Shown here in pieces: positions 37,379 to 47,900 of a stretch of 64,000 nucleotides of DNA. The position numbers were made by a program, and so were the translations under genes. The first letter of the stretch is position 1. Every line of letters begins with the position of its first letter. Below the pieces are notes generated by a model. It was not told where the DNA came from, did not search any database, and saw nothing but the letters and a program-made list of their open reading frames with translations. The DNA lies in NCBI RefSeq assembly GCF_000153925.1, contig NZ_DS264346.1:1700-65699 (forward strand). The letters are read 5' to 3'. The DNA is from [Ruminococcus] torques ATCC 27756. GTDB taxonomy: Bacteria > Bacillota > Clostridia > Lachnospirales > Lachnospiraceae.

Positions 37379-40300
37379 ATGAAAAAGAAATTTTTCAGTG
37401 CAGCGCTCGCAGCAGCTATGGTTGTGACGAGCGTCTTCTCCACAACATCAGTTGCCGGAGCGGCAGAAAATGAAACTGCAGTTCCGTATGGTAAAGTAAC
37501 CGTTGAGCAGAAAGATAATACTGTTACAATCGGAAACGATGCCATCAAAAGAACATTTTCAACAGCGGACAAAAAATTGTTCACGACTGAAATTGTGAAC
37601 AAAAGAACTGGTGGAGAAGGAACAACCTTCACTCCGCAAGAAGGAAGTGAAGAATTCGTTGTTAAGACAACGAAAGAGCAAAAAGGATCGATTACCTTAG
37701 AGGCAATCAACCGTGACGGCTGGACAGCAACGGCAGACAGCTACCAGAATGCGAGCGGAGACTCAGATGGACCGGCATCTAACTTGTTAGATGGAAGAAC
37801 AGAGAGTATCTGGCATTCAAATTATGGGGGGACTGGACAAGGTGATCAGGACTATCCGCATAATGTAGTAATCACATTCGGAAAAGATGTGACATTCCAG
37901 TCTTTCTCTTATACACCGAGAAAAGAAGGAGAAAACACAAACGGAAATATTAAGGGGTACAAGCTGTACGCATCAACAGCAGAAAACAAACTTGATTATG
38001 AATCCGAAGATTGGGGAGAGCCGATCGCAGAAGGCGAATTTGAATATAATGGTACGAACCCGATCTATGTAAACTTGAAAGAAGCATGTACTGCGAAACA
38101 GATTAAGTTCGTAGCAACATCTTCAAACAATGGGGAAAGATTTGCCGGCGGAGCAGAATTTAATCTCCACGCAGATAAAGCTCCGGTAGATACGGATGAC
38201 CGTGCATTTGAGACAAGCGATTTAGAGCTGAAAGACGGCAATGAGGCAGTCAAAGTCGAAGATACAACGGCAACGATCAACGGTAAAGAGAAAACAGGTA
38301 AGAAAGTAACATTTTCTTTCAAACCGTACACTCACAAAAACGTAGAGTATTCAATCGACGAAGTAATCGTAATGTACGAAGGCGATCACTTCATGCGTAA
38401 ATTCCTTGAGATCGACGTGCCGGATGACAAGATGGCAGATGCTGAGATCGACTATATCGACCTTGAGTCTCTGAAAGTGGCAGAGTCCGATGCACAGTGG
38501 ACAATTCCGAGAGGTCAAGGCGGCGTTGTTCAGATGGAAGAGTTCAAAGCGAACCTCGGACAGCCGATCTACATTCAGGGAATGTTCTTCGGATGTGAGT
38601 TCCCGGCAGCGGATACAGAGATCGTAAACGGAACAGGATTTATGCGTTATTACAGTGGTAAGACGTTCAGCAGACTGAAAGAAGATAATCAGTTGACAAC
38701 AGACGATAAGTATGTGACATGGCAGACAGTTGCAGGTGCGGCAAGAAGTACAGAGCAGGAAGTTATTCAGGCAGACTTCTTCGAGTACATCAAGTCAATC
38801 GCAACTCCGTCAGAGTTCCGTACACAGTACAATTCATGGTTCGACAACATGATGAAGATCAGTGATGAAAATATTTTGGCTTCGTTCATTGAAATTGATC
38901 GTGAGTTGAATAAAGCAGAAGTTCGTCCGTTGGATTCTTACGTTGTAGATGATGGATGGAATGCGTATAATGATGGTTCGATAGGAGCAGGGTCACACGC
39001 ACAATCGGGAGCAATAGAGAATACCGAAGGTTTCTGGACATTTAATGAGAAATTCCCGGAGGGATTGACACCGTCCAGCGAACTTGTTAAGAAGTTCGGA
39101 AGTAACTTTGGAGTATGGGTTGGACCGAGAGGCGGATATAACTTCTACACTACATTAGCAAATATTATTGAGAGGGCACAAAAAGGAAGTAAAGCAGGAC
39201 ATTCTATCGACGTTGCAGACCGTGTATATGTAGAGAATTTTAAAAAGATGGCGATTAAATGGCAGCAAGATTGGGATGTCAACTACTGGAAATGGGATGG
39301 ATTTGCAGATACTGCTCAGTATAATCATTTCAACAATTTAGGCGGAGCAGACGGCGTTCCGGTATACAGTGAGTCTAATCACCATATGACAGGCGGTTAT
39401 CACCAGATGTATCATGTGACTGATCTGTGGGAAGCATGGATCGATCTGATGGAAGCGGTTCGTCAGAGTGAAAAAGAGGACGGAATTAATAAACTCTGGA
39501 TCTCTCTTACATGTTATGTAAACCCGAGTCCGTGGTATTTACAGTGGGCGAACTCTGTATGGATTCAGTGCGTACATGATCAGAAGGATGCATCTTTCGG
39601 AACAACAAAGATGAATAAGCAGATTACATATCGTGACGCTTGTTACTATGACTTCCTGAAGAATCATCAGTTCCAGTTCCCGCTTCAGAATCTGTACAAC
39701 CATGATCCGATTTACGGAAAAGAAGGAACAGGAATGACAGTTAATACTGCTACAGATGAAGATTTCCAGAACTATCTGTACATGTTGTCTACTCGTGGAA
39801 CGGCATTTTGGGAGTTGTACTACTCTGACAGTATTATGACAGATGGAAAATACGAGATCACAGGAGAATTCCTTGAGTGGGCAGAAGAAAACTATCATAT
39901 GCTCAAAAATTCCAAGATGATCGGAGGGAAACCGGATATTACAAAACTGAGTAACGGAGATCTGTCAGACCAAACGCAGGCAGAAGCATACGGATTCTCA
40001 TGTTTCGACGGAACGGACGGAATTATTTCACTCCGTAACCCATCTGCAAATGCAGATAAGACAATCAAGTTCACATTCGACCGTACAATGGGCGTTGCAG
40101 AAGGTGCAGGCACATTAAACTACTACTTAGAGCACAGCTATCTTCTTTCCGATAAGTCTGCTCAGACAGGTACATTAAAGTATGGTCAAGAATACACAGT
40201 GAACTTGAAACCGAACGAAGTGCGTATCTTACGTGTTTCAGCAGAAAAAGACACAACAGCGCCGAAGATCGACAGAATCATGACAGACGGTGCGAAAGAA

Positions 40301-43300
40301 CTTACAGTAAAATTCGATGAGAAAGTATCAGGAAACCTCTTTAAAGTAGAAAACGCAAAAGTTTCTTCTATTAAGAAGAGCGCAGACGATACAACATATC
40401 ATATCGTATTAGCAGAAGCTCCGGCAAACGAAGCTACAGTAAAAGTAATTCCGCAGGATATTAAAGACATGTCGGGCAACAAAGCTACTGAAGCTGCATC
40501 TGTTGTATATCACAAAGACAGTGTGATCGTTGAAAAAGAAGCGATTGCAGAAGCAGGAGAAATTGCAGCAGCGGACAGATCACTGAATTCCAATAATGGA
40601 TTCACAGTATATGCGGCTGTAAACACAACGGCAACAGATAAGTCACTCGTAAGCCAGAATGGTCAGTACGAACTGAAAGTAACAGCAGAAGGAAAAGCAT
40701 CCTTCACACTGAATGGTGCGACAGCAGTTTCCGGCAAGTCAATCAATGACGGAGCAGAGCATAAAGTAGTAGGTGTGAAAGAAAACAACGGTATGCTGAA
40801 ACTTTATGTAGACGGAACACTGGAAGGATCTGCTTATAATGAAAAGAACAGATTTCATGAAGTTAAGAAAGCTGCGATCACAGCAGGTGAAGGTGTGACA
40901 GCGGCGGCAGTATATGATATCGCATACGGTTATAATGAAGTGGCTAATCTCGGAGAGCAGGAAGGACTTCCGAAACTTAAACTTACAAATGATATGATCA
41001 CAGTTTCTGAGACGAGCGAAGGAAGTAAAGATAAAGTCTTAGATGGAGATAACACGACATACTGGACAAGTCAGAAAGTGGAAGAAGGTACTGTAAGCAG
41101 CGATAATGCATGGCTGCAAGTTGACTTGGGTGCGACGTATAAATTGGATCAGGTTGACTACACACCGCGTTATTATAATGATGCAAAGAACTACTGGCAT
41201 TGTACAGGTAATATTAAGAATCTGATTGTAGAAATTAGAAAAGACGGAGAGGATACATGGACTTCGGTAACAGGAGAAAACGGGCTTGATCTTTCGGACA
41301 AGATTGTGAATAAGAATGATCAGACACTTTTCCCGGCAGAAGTTACATTTGAGGCACAGGAAGCTAGATATGTACGTATCAGTGGAACGTCTTCTTATCA
41401 CTGGCAAGCAACTGATGAAAATAAGTATATTACAGTCGGTGATCTTGCGATCTATGGAGAGAAAGTAGAAGCAAAGAACATTGCAAAGGATGCAAATGTA
41501 ACGGCAAAATGGACGGCAGATGACACAGATGCAGCAAAAGGCGGCGACAGACCGATGTCTATGGCTGTTGACGGAAACAAAACTGATTTTGGTTCAAACT
41601 ATGCCGAGTTCGGTGCGGACAATAGACGTGAATCATCTTATATGCAGGTTGATTTAGGCGCTGTATGTGATGTGAACTCTCTGTCACTGTATCGTTACTG
41701 GGGCGATGGTAGAACATATGGCGATACAGTAGTAGCTGTAGCAGAAAAAGAAACAGACTTTGCAGAAGGAAAAGCTACAATCGTCTATAATGCGGATGAT
41801 CAGAATGTTCATAAACTGTATACACAAGCACCGGAAAAATTCGATGAAGACTATGCAGAAACTGCACAGGGTAAATCATGGACGCTTCCGGAAGGAACGA
41901 AAGCACAGTTTGTTCGCGTTTACATGTACGGAAGAGCAAACAATGACACAACAACAAACCACGTTGTAGAGCTTGAAGTATACGGAACAAAACCGGAAGA
42001 AGGCGAGACACCGGGCGTAGACATTACAGCCTTGATCGAAAGATTGAGCGTATTGTCAGCGGTAGATACGTCTAACGCAACAACAGATAGCGCAGCAGCG
42101 TTTAATGCTCTTCTTAAAGAAGGATATGATCTTGTGGCGACAGGAGCACAGACACAGGAAGAAGTAGCTGCTATGATTAAGAAACTGGAAGGCGCAGAAG
42201 CTAAACTTGTAGATGCATCCGCTCTGAAGAAAGCAATCGCAGACGCAGAGAAGAAAGTTGAAACAAGTACAGTAACAAGTGCAGAGCCGGTAAAAGCTAA
42301 AATTGCAGAAGCAAAACAGCTTCTTGTAAACGGTACAAAAGATGCGATCGACGCAATGGTTGCAGAATTAACTGAAGCTGTGAAAGGACTTGTTGCTCGC
42401 GGAGATGTAACAGATCTGAAAGCTTTGATCGATCAGTACGCAAAAGAGAATTTGAAAGCAGAGGATCATACAACATCTACATGGAGCGCTTATGAGACTG
42501 CTCTGAATGCGGCAAACGCAATCGTAACAGATAACAGCAACAGCGATCAGGCGGCGGTAGATGCAGCGAAGAAAGTGTTAGAAGATGCACATGCAGCATT
42601 GGCAAAACGCGGAAACACAGATGCATTGAAAGCTCTTATTGAAGAGTACAAAGAACTGAAAGAAGCGGATTACACACATGAGACATGGGTGAAATACGAA
42701 GAAGCTCTTGAAGCTGCAAATGGAATCGTGGCAGACAACAGCAATAAGACACAGGCAGAAGTAGATGCGGCGAAAGACGCATTGAAAGCGGCAAAAGAAG
42801 CTCTCGTAAAAGCTCCGGTAGATCCGCAGCTTGATAAGAGCAAACTGCAGGCAGCAGTAGATGCGGCAAAAGCAAAAGACGAAAACGCATATACAACAGC
42901 TTCTTACAATGCAATGGAAAAAGTTCTTGCAGAAGCAGAAGAACTTCTGACAAACGGTAAGGATCAGGCGGCAATCGATGCGAAAGCAAAAGATTTGAAT
43001 GATGCGGTTGCTGCGCTTGTAGAACGTGGAAACACAGATGCGTTGAAAGCTTTGATCGCAGAATATAAAGCAGAAGGTCTGAAAGAGGCAGACTACACAA
43101 CAGATTCCTGGAAAGCGTACACAGATGCGTTGACAGCGGCAGAAAAAGTTGTGAAAGACAACAGCAATCTTGATCAGGCAGCGGTAGACGCAGCGAAGAA
43201 AGCGTTAGAAGATGCTCATACAGCATTAGTAAAAGTAGAGCAGATCAATAAAGAGGCGTTAAAAGCAGCAATCGATGCAGCGAAAGCGGCTGATGCGAAC

Positions 43301-44011
43301 TTGTACACAACAGATTCTTACAAAGCAATGAAAACAGTTCTTTCAGATGCAGAAAAGGTACTGAAAGACAGCAAAGATCAGACGGAGATCGATGCAGCAG
43401 CAAAAGCGTTGAACGATGCGGTTACAGCGCTTGTACAGCGTGGAAACACAGATGCATTGAAAGCTTTGATCGAAGAGTATAAAGATCTGAAAGAGGCAGA
43501 CTATACAGCAGATTCTTGGAAAGAATATGCAGATGCGCTGAAAGCGGCAAAAGCAATCGTGGAAGACAACAGCAACAGTGATCAGGCAGCGGTAGACGCA
43601 GCGCTTAATGCGTTAAGAGACGCTCGCGTAGCATTGAAGCTTTCCGGAAAACCGTCTGTTGATAAGAGCGAGCTTCAGGCAGCTTACGACAAGTACAAAG
43701 ATAAGAAGAACGACGGTTACACAGCAGAGAGCTGGGCGAAGTTTGAAAACGCTCTGAAATCTGCTAAGGCAATCTTGGATAACGAGGCTGCAACAGCAGA
43801 TCAGGTAAAAGCTGCTTTGGCACAGTTGAATTCAGCGGCAGAAGGTTTGACGAAGACACAGACTCCGCCGAAGAATGATCCGCAGACTCCGTCAACTCCG
43901 TCACAGGGCGGAAGCGTACAGACAGGAGATACGGCACATGTAGCTCTGTGGCTTGTACTTGCGGGAATGTCGGTAATTGCTTATGTAGCGGTTAGAAGAA
44001 AAAGAGCATAG
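37379..44011 (+). CDS. Secreted, wall-anchored GH36-like glycosidase with CBM32-like and FIVAR modules
   Basis: The product is 2,210 aa. A signal peptide (1-30) and a small beta region are followed by an F5/8-type (CBM32-like) domain at about 105-270. The catalytic (beta/alpha)8 domain (about 270-960) has DDGW (524-527) and WKWDG, with predicted nucleophile Asp640, as in clan GH-D alpha-galactosidases and alpha-N-acetylgalactosaminidases. An Ig-like domain (about 965-1045), a LamG-like domain (about 1050-1190) and two F5/8-like domains (about 1200-1540) come next. Nine three-helix FIVAR repeats (about 1542-2160) lead to VQTGD (2180-2184), a hydrophobic helix and RRKRA. It probably removes alpha-linked Gal or GalNAc from host mucin or blood-group glycans at the cell surface (inference). 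A paralogue begins at 59858. The ribosome binding site AAAGGAG is 8 bases before the ATG. Confidence 0.85.
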   Translation: MKKKFFSAALAAAMVVTSVFSTTSVAGAAENETAVPYGKVTVEQKDNTVTIGNDAIKRTFSTADKKLFTTEIVNKRTGGEGTTFTPQEGSEEFVVKTTKEQKGSITLEAINRDGWTATADSYQNASGDSDGPASNLLDGRTESIWHSNYGGTGQGDQDYPHNVVITFGKDVTFQSFSYTPRKEGENTNGNIKGYKLYASTAENKLDYESEDWGEPIAEGEFEYNGTNPIYVNLKEACTAKQIKFVATSSNNGERFAGGAEFNLHADKAPVDTDDRAFETSDLELKDGNEAVKVEDTTATINGKEKTGKKVTFSFKPYTHKNVEYSIDEVIVMYEGDHFMRKFLEIDVPDDKMADAEIDYIDLESLKVAESDAQWTIPRGQGGVVQMEEFKANLGQPIYIQGMFFGCEFPAADTEIVNGTGFMRYYSGKTFSRLKEDNQLTTDDKYVTWQTVAGAARSTEQEVIQADFFEYIKSIATPSEFRTQYNSWFDNMMKISDENILASFIEIDRELNKAEVRPLDSYVVDDGWNAYNDGSIGAGSHAQSGAIENTEGFWTFNEKFPEGLTPSSELVKKFGSNFGVWVGPRGGYNFYTTLANIIERAQKGSKAGHSIDVADRVYVENFKKMAIKWQQDWDVNYWKWDGFADTAQYNHFNNLGGADGVPVYSESNHHMTGGYHQMYHVTDLWEAWIDLMEAVRQSEKEDGINKLWISLTCYVNPSPWYLQWANSVWIQCVHDQKDASFGTTKMNKQITYRDACYYDFLKNHQFQFPLQNLYNHDPIYGKEGTGMTVNTATDEDFQNYLYMLSTRGTAFWELYYSDSIMTDGKYEITGEFLEWAEENYHMLKNSKMIGGKPDITKLSNGDLSDQTQAEAYGFSCFDGTDGIISLRNPSANADKTIKFTFDRTMGVAEGAGTLNYYLEHSYLLSDKSAQTGTLKYGQEYTVNLKPNEVRILRVSAEKDTTAPKIDRIMTDGAKELTVKFDEKVSGNLFKVENAKVSSIKKSADDTTYHIVLAEAPANEATVKVIPQDIKDMSGNKATEAASVVYHKDSVIVEKEAIAEAGEIAAADRSLNSNNGFTVYAAVNTTATDKSLVSQNGQYELKVTAEGKASFTLNGATAVSGKSINDGAEHKVVGVKENNGMLKLYVDGTLEGSAYNEKNRFHEVKKAAITAGEGVTAAAVYDIAYGYNEVANLGEQEGLPKLKLTNDMITVSETSEGSKDKVLDGDNTTYWTSQKVEEGTVSSDNAWLQVDLGATYKLDQVDYTPRYYNDAKNYWHCTGNIKNLIVEIRKDGEDTWTSVTGENGLDLSDKIVNKNDQTLFPAEVTFEAQEARYVRISGTSSYHWQATDENKYITVGDLAIYGEKVEAKNIAKDANVTAKWTADDTDAAKGGDRPMSMAVDGNKTDFGSNYAEFGADNRRESSYMQVDLGAVCDVNSLSLYRYWGDGRTYGDTVVAVAEKETDFAEGKATIVYNADDQNVHKLYTQAPEKFDEDYAETAQGKSWTLPEGTKAQFVRVYMYGRANNDTTTNHVVELEVYGTKPEEGETPGVDITALIERLSVLSAVDTSNATTDSAAAFNALLKEGYDLVATGAQTQEEVAAMIKKLEGAEAKLVDASALKKAIADAEKKVETSTVTSAEPVKAKIAEAKQLLVNGTKDAIDAMVAELTEAVKGLVARGDVTDLKALIDQYAKENLKAEDHTTSTWSAYETALNAANAIVTDNSNSDQAAVDAAKKVLEDAHAALAKRGNTDALKALIEEYKELKEADYTHETWVKYEEALEAANGIVADNSNKTQAEVDAAKDALKAAKEALVKAPVDPQLDKSKLQAAVDAAKAKDENAYTTASYNAMEKVLAEAEELLTNGKDQAAIDAKAKDLNDAVAALVERGNTDALKALIAEYKAEGLKEADYTTDSWKAYTDALTAAEKVVKDNSNLDQAAVDAAKKALEDAHTALVKVEQINKEALKAAIDAAKAADANLYTTDSYKAMKTVLSDAEKVLKDSKDQTEIDAAAKALNDAVTALVQRGNTDALKALIEEYKDLKEADYTADSWKEYADALKAAKAIVEDNSNSDQAAVDAALNALRDARVALKLSGKPSVDKSELQAAYDKYKDKKNDGYTAESWAKFENALKSAKAILDNEAATADQVKAALAQLNSAAEGLTKTQTPPKNDPQTPSTPSQGGSVQTGDTAHVALWLVLAGMSVIAYVAVRRKRA

Positions 44012-44058
44012 TGAAAACTTGTCTTTTGATTAAGGCAGTAAACATTTAAGCTTTTATG

Positions 44059-44096
44059 GAATAGGGCGTTCGGTAACGGACGCCTTATTCTTTTTT
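44059..44096 (+). terminator. Terminator of the first GH36-like gene
   Basis: An approximately 14-bp imperfect stem (GAATAGGGCGTTCG paired with CGGACGCCTTATTC) with a 4-base loop is followed by six T. Confidence 0.9.
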
Positions 44097-44176
44097 GCAG
44101 AGACAGCAACATTGTCAGAAAATTCATACAATATAAAAGTAAAATGTAATTATTTAAAGTTTTTTATAAAAATGTA

Positions 44177-44205
44177 TTGACAAAATAAAACTCAGGTGAT
44201 ATTAT
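44177..44205 (+). promoter_or_regulatory. Consensus promoter of an orphan transcription unit
   Basis: A perfect -35 TTGACA (44177-44182) and -10 TATTAT (44200-44205) with a 17-base spacer lie after the GH36 terminator. The unit it starts has no long reading frame before the terminator at 44819. Confidence 0.75.
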
Positions 44206-44332
44206 AAAGACATCCAAAAGAGATACAACAAAATAAAAACAAAAGCATCTCAAAAGGATATTTAACTAAGAAGGCATCGTATCAGTTGCCCGATTAGATT
44301 AAAAATAAACGGATAGCAGGAGGGAAAGACCA

Positions 44333-44554
44333 ATGGACAGCGTGATTTCAGTGAATCATCAATATGTTAGTGGTACGGCAAGTGTAAGTTCCTGTGGAGA
44401 AGAGACCTTTGCTCAAGGATAGATGATCCGGAATAAAAATAACGAAAGAATTGATCGGAGAGTTGGAAGTCCGGATAGAGATCAGAAAGATTTAACATTT
44501 GCAGACATATTGAATATAGATACCACATATAGCAGAATTTCAAAAGATGTGTAA
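44333..44554 (+). pseudogene. Two abutting small frames split by one in-frame amber stop (decayed gene or small peptides)
   Basis: A strong ribosome binding site (AGGAGGG) precedes ATG at 44333, giving a 29-codon frame (MDSVISVNHQYVSGTASVSS...) that ends at TAG 44420-44422. The very next codon is ATG in the same frame, opening a 43-codon frame (MIRNKNNERIDRR...SRISKDV) to 44554. Reading through the TAG would give a single 73-codon product. I do not recognise the family. The Ser/Gly/Val-rich start is reminiscent of short Lachnospiraceae proteins of unknown function, but this is weak. It could be the remnant of a longer gene, coupled peptides, or part of a non-coding RNA. Confidence 0.35.
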
Positions 44555-44818
44555 AGAAACATTGAGTAGATTATCATTCGTGCATATCGGGTTTAATATG
44601 TGTGGTGGTACCGGAAACAAGGAACGTAAGTGATATGTGATAAGGATACTGTTATGAACTCGAATTTGTTAATTGAAGGAGGGAAGATTTAATAAGCAGG
44701 TCTTAATAAATCGACCGCAGATCAAATAACAATGGCAGAGGTCTTACAGGAACAGAATCTAATATTTGCCTCCGATTTAAAAATAAAGAGAATATGAAAA
44801 AATTAAATAGATTATAAA
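44555..44818 (+). other. Non-coding or decayed tail of the orphan transcription unit
   Basis: No frame longer than a few dozen codons is present. A strong ribosome-binding-like sequence (GAAGGAGGGA, near 44677-44686) is followed by ATAAGCAGG rather than an ATG start, as if a second start codon had been lost. The sequence resembles genic composition with scattered stops. Confidence 0.4.
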
Positions 44819-44855
44819 AATGCATCTTCAATGTTAATTGAGGGTGCATTTTTTT
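44819..44855 (+). terminator. Terminator of the orphan transcription unit
   Basis: A 14-bp stem (AATGCATCTTCAAT and ATTGAGGGTGCATT, one G-T pair) with a 4-base loop ends in seven T. The T run merges into the -35 box of the next promoter. Confidence 0.92.
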
Positions 44856-44882
44856 GACATTGCGAAATGCATATGATAAAAT
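44854..44882 (+). promoter_or_regulatory. Promoter of the TPR/acidic-repeat/AAA gene
   Basis: A perfect TTGACA (44854-44859) and TAAAAT (44877-44882) have a 17-base spacer and an upstream TG (44874-44875) giving an extended -10. Confidence 0.8.
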
Positions 44883-44963
44883 ATTGAAAGATATAGTATG
44901 TAAAGAAACATAGAAGGAAAGACACTGCCCTGTACAAAACTATTTTTTAATGAGGTGAATGCG

Positions 44964-47900
44964 GTGGATAAATACGAATATAAATCAAAGACTGAACGGA
45001 TGCTCGAACTTATGGAGAGCGGCGCGTACAGCAGAGCGGCGGCGATCGCAGATGAAATTGACTGGAGGCGCGTGCGCAATGCAGTGATGTTGTCAAACGT
45101 CAGTGAAATTTATGAAAAAACCGGAGAATATCAGAAGGGATATGACATTTTGACGCTTGCATATCAGCGGGCGGAAGGAAGCCGTAAGATTATCAGCCGT
45201 CTGTGCGGATTGGCTCTTAAGACGGGAAATGTCGATGAGGCGATCGATTTTTACGATGAGTTTATGCAGATCGCGCCGAAAGACCCGAATCAGTACATTT
45301 TAAGATATAAGATTCTCCGCGCGCAGAGGGCGCCGATCGAGCAGCAGATCGAAGCTCTTGAAGAATATAAGAAATCCGAATATATTGAAGAGTGGGCATA
45401 TGAACTGGCGAAGCTGTATCAGGAAGCCGGTATGACATCAGAATGTCTGGAAGAGTGTGACGATTTGATTCTTTGGTTCAGCGAGGGGCAGTATGTCTAT
45501 AAGGCGATGGAACTGAAGATGCAGTACAAACCACTGACTCCTTCCCAGCAGGAAAAGTACGATAAGCGTTATGCAAGGACGTCCGAGGAGACAGAGGAGA
45601 TTCCTGATATTTTTTCTTATGCAGAGGCAGATGAATCCGAGCAGGAGGAAGAAGAAAACGGTTTGCCGGGAGCTGAACTTATGGCTGCCGACTCCGAAGT
45701 TGCCGATGCTGATTTCGCTGCCGAACAGCAGGTGAACGCACGAGTTCCGAAGGGAATGGAGGAACTTGTTCCGGACATGATGCCGGAAACGATCTCAGAA
45801 GGAGTAAGAGAGATCACTTTGCCGAACGACCCGGTGGAAGTAGATACGGAAGCGTGGGAAGCCGACGAGATCAAGGCGTTAGAAGCGGATTCACCGGCGG
45901 AGGATGCAGAGGATCATGTTGAACAGGACGAGCAGGTGCCGATAGATGCGGAAGATGCCGGGCAGACAGAAGACGCATATCTGCCGACGGATGTTTCCGA
46001 AGCAGAAGGAGTCGATGAGCCGGAGGAGCGCGTACCGGAAGGAATAAAAGGACCGGATGTGCTGGAGACAACCGCAGAGCCGGAAGAAGAAAGGCAGCCT
46101 GCTAAAAAGAAACTGGGAGATACGATGCCGTTAGACGTTGCATTGAGAAAACTTCTTCATCCGGAGTTGGAAGAATTGACGGCAGATGATTTCCAAGACG
46201 AGACAGCTCCGATGGATTTTAATTTTGAAGATGAAGAAGAGTCGGAATCTGATTTGACGGAAACGGGAGCGATGGACTTTGACTTTGAAGATGAAGAAGA
46301 GCCGGAGTTTGATTTAACGGAAACGGGAGCGATGGATTTCGACTTTGAGAATGAAGAAGAGCCGGAGTTTGACTTGACGGAAACGGGAGCGATGGACTTT
46401 GACTTTGAAGATGAAGGAGAGCCGGAGTTTGACTTGACGGAAACGGGAGCGATGGACTTTGATTTTGAAGACGAAGAAGAGTCGGAGTTCGATTTGACGG
46501 AAACAGGAGCGATGGATTTTGACTTTGAGGATGAAGAGGAGTCGGAATTCGGCAAAGAAAAGGATATGGGAAATACATCCCAGATCAAATTCCGTCCGGT
46601 AAGAAAAGATGAGATCGAGGATGAAGAAGATCTTGCGGATCTGGAGCAGGCGATCGGAGAGATTGAGTCGGTTGCAGATATAGACATGGTAAGTCGTTTG
46701 AAAGAGGAAAAACGCCGCGCCGCATTACAGGCAGAAGAAGAGGAGAAAGCGGAAGAAGCCGCAAGAGCAGAAAAGGCGGCACAAGCAGAAGAAGCCGCAA
46801 GAGCGGAAGAGGCGGCACAAGCAGAAGAAGCCGCACAAGCGGAGGAGGCAGCGCAAGCGGAAGCGGCCGCTGAAATAAAAGAGGACGATCAGATTACAGG
46901 TCAGATCAGTTTGGAAGATATCCTTTCGGGATTTGAAGAAAATGCAGGAGAGGATGAGCCGGTTGAAGAGGGGACGGATGCAGAAGGAGCATCCGAATCG
47001 GAACAAGAAGAAGTTATAGATTCAGCAGGGGATACAGCAAAAGGGGATACTATGGAGACGAATAAGAAAACAACACCGATTTTACCGCCGGATATTCAAC
47101 GTATGATTGATGAAATTGAGGGAATTATCCCGCCGGAAGAAGAAAAGAAAGAACCTACAGGAGTATATCTTAAGAGAAAAGAAGAACCAAGCGAAAACAT
47201 GGGTCAGGTTGCGGAGGATCTTAGAATCGACGATGATTTTGATGATGACTTTGACGAAGATTTCGACGAGGAGTTCGAGGAAGATTTGGATGACGATTAC
47301 TTTGAAGAAGACTACTATGAGGAAGCAGACGAAGTGATCGAAGAGCCGGAAGAAGATTACTATGAAGAATCAGAGGAAGTGATCGAAGAACCGGAGGAAG
47401 ATTACTACGAAGAAGCAGACGAAGTGATCGAAGAGCCGGAAGAAGATTACTATGAAGAATCAGAAGAAGTGATCGAAGAACCGGAGGAAGATTACTATGA
47501 AGAATCAGAGGAAGTGATCGAAGAACCGGAAGAAGATTACTATGAAGAGTCAGAAGAAGTGATCGAAGAGCCGGAAGAAGATTACTATGAAGAGTCAGAA
47601 GAAGTGATTGAAGAACCGGAAGAAGATTACTACGAAGAAGCGGATGAAGTGATCGAAGAGGCGGAAGGAAACGCAGATGACGAGTATTTCTTCGGGGAAG
47701 ATGACGCGGAAGAGATTCAGGACATTGAGGATGAGTTCACAGTAAATCCTGATTATTCGGGAGAGGATGACGACAGAGAGATTCCTGATGATGACGAGCC
47801 GATCGACATTATGTCGGCGACGACACCGCTTAGCCGTAAAGAGACTGCGAAGCTGATTGCGACAGGTAAGACTGCGCCGCTTCCGCTCGATGAGATCTCG

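Noticed and set aside
46157-46836. Ser/Pro-rich minus-strand frames over the 60-bp repeats
   Set aside because: They result from stop-free tandem repeats read in reverse; no start signals.
47304-47663. Possible CRISPR-like array because of the regular 45-bp period
   Set aside because: Copies are contiguous and coding, with no unique spacers.
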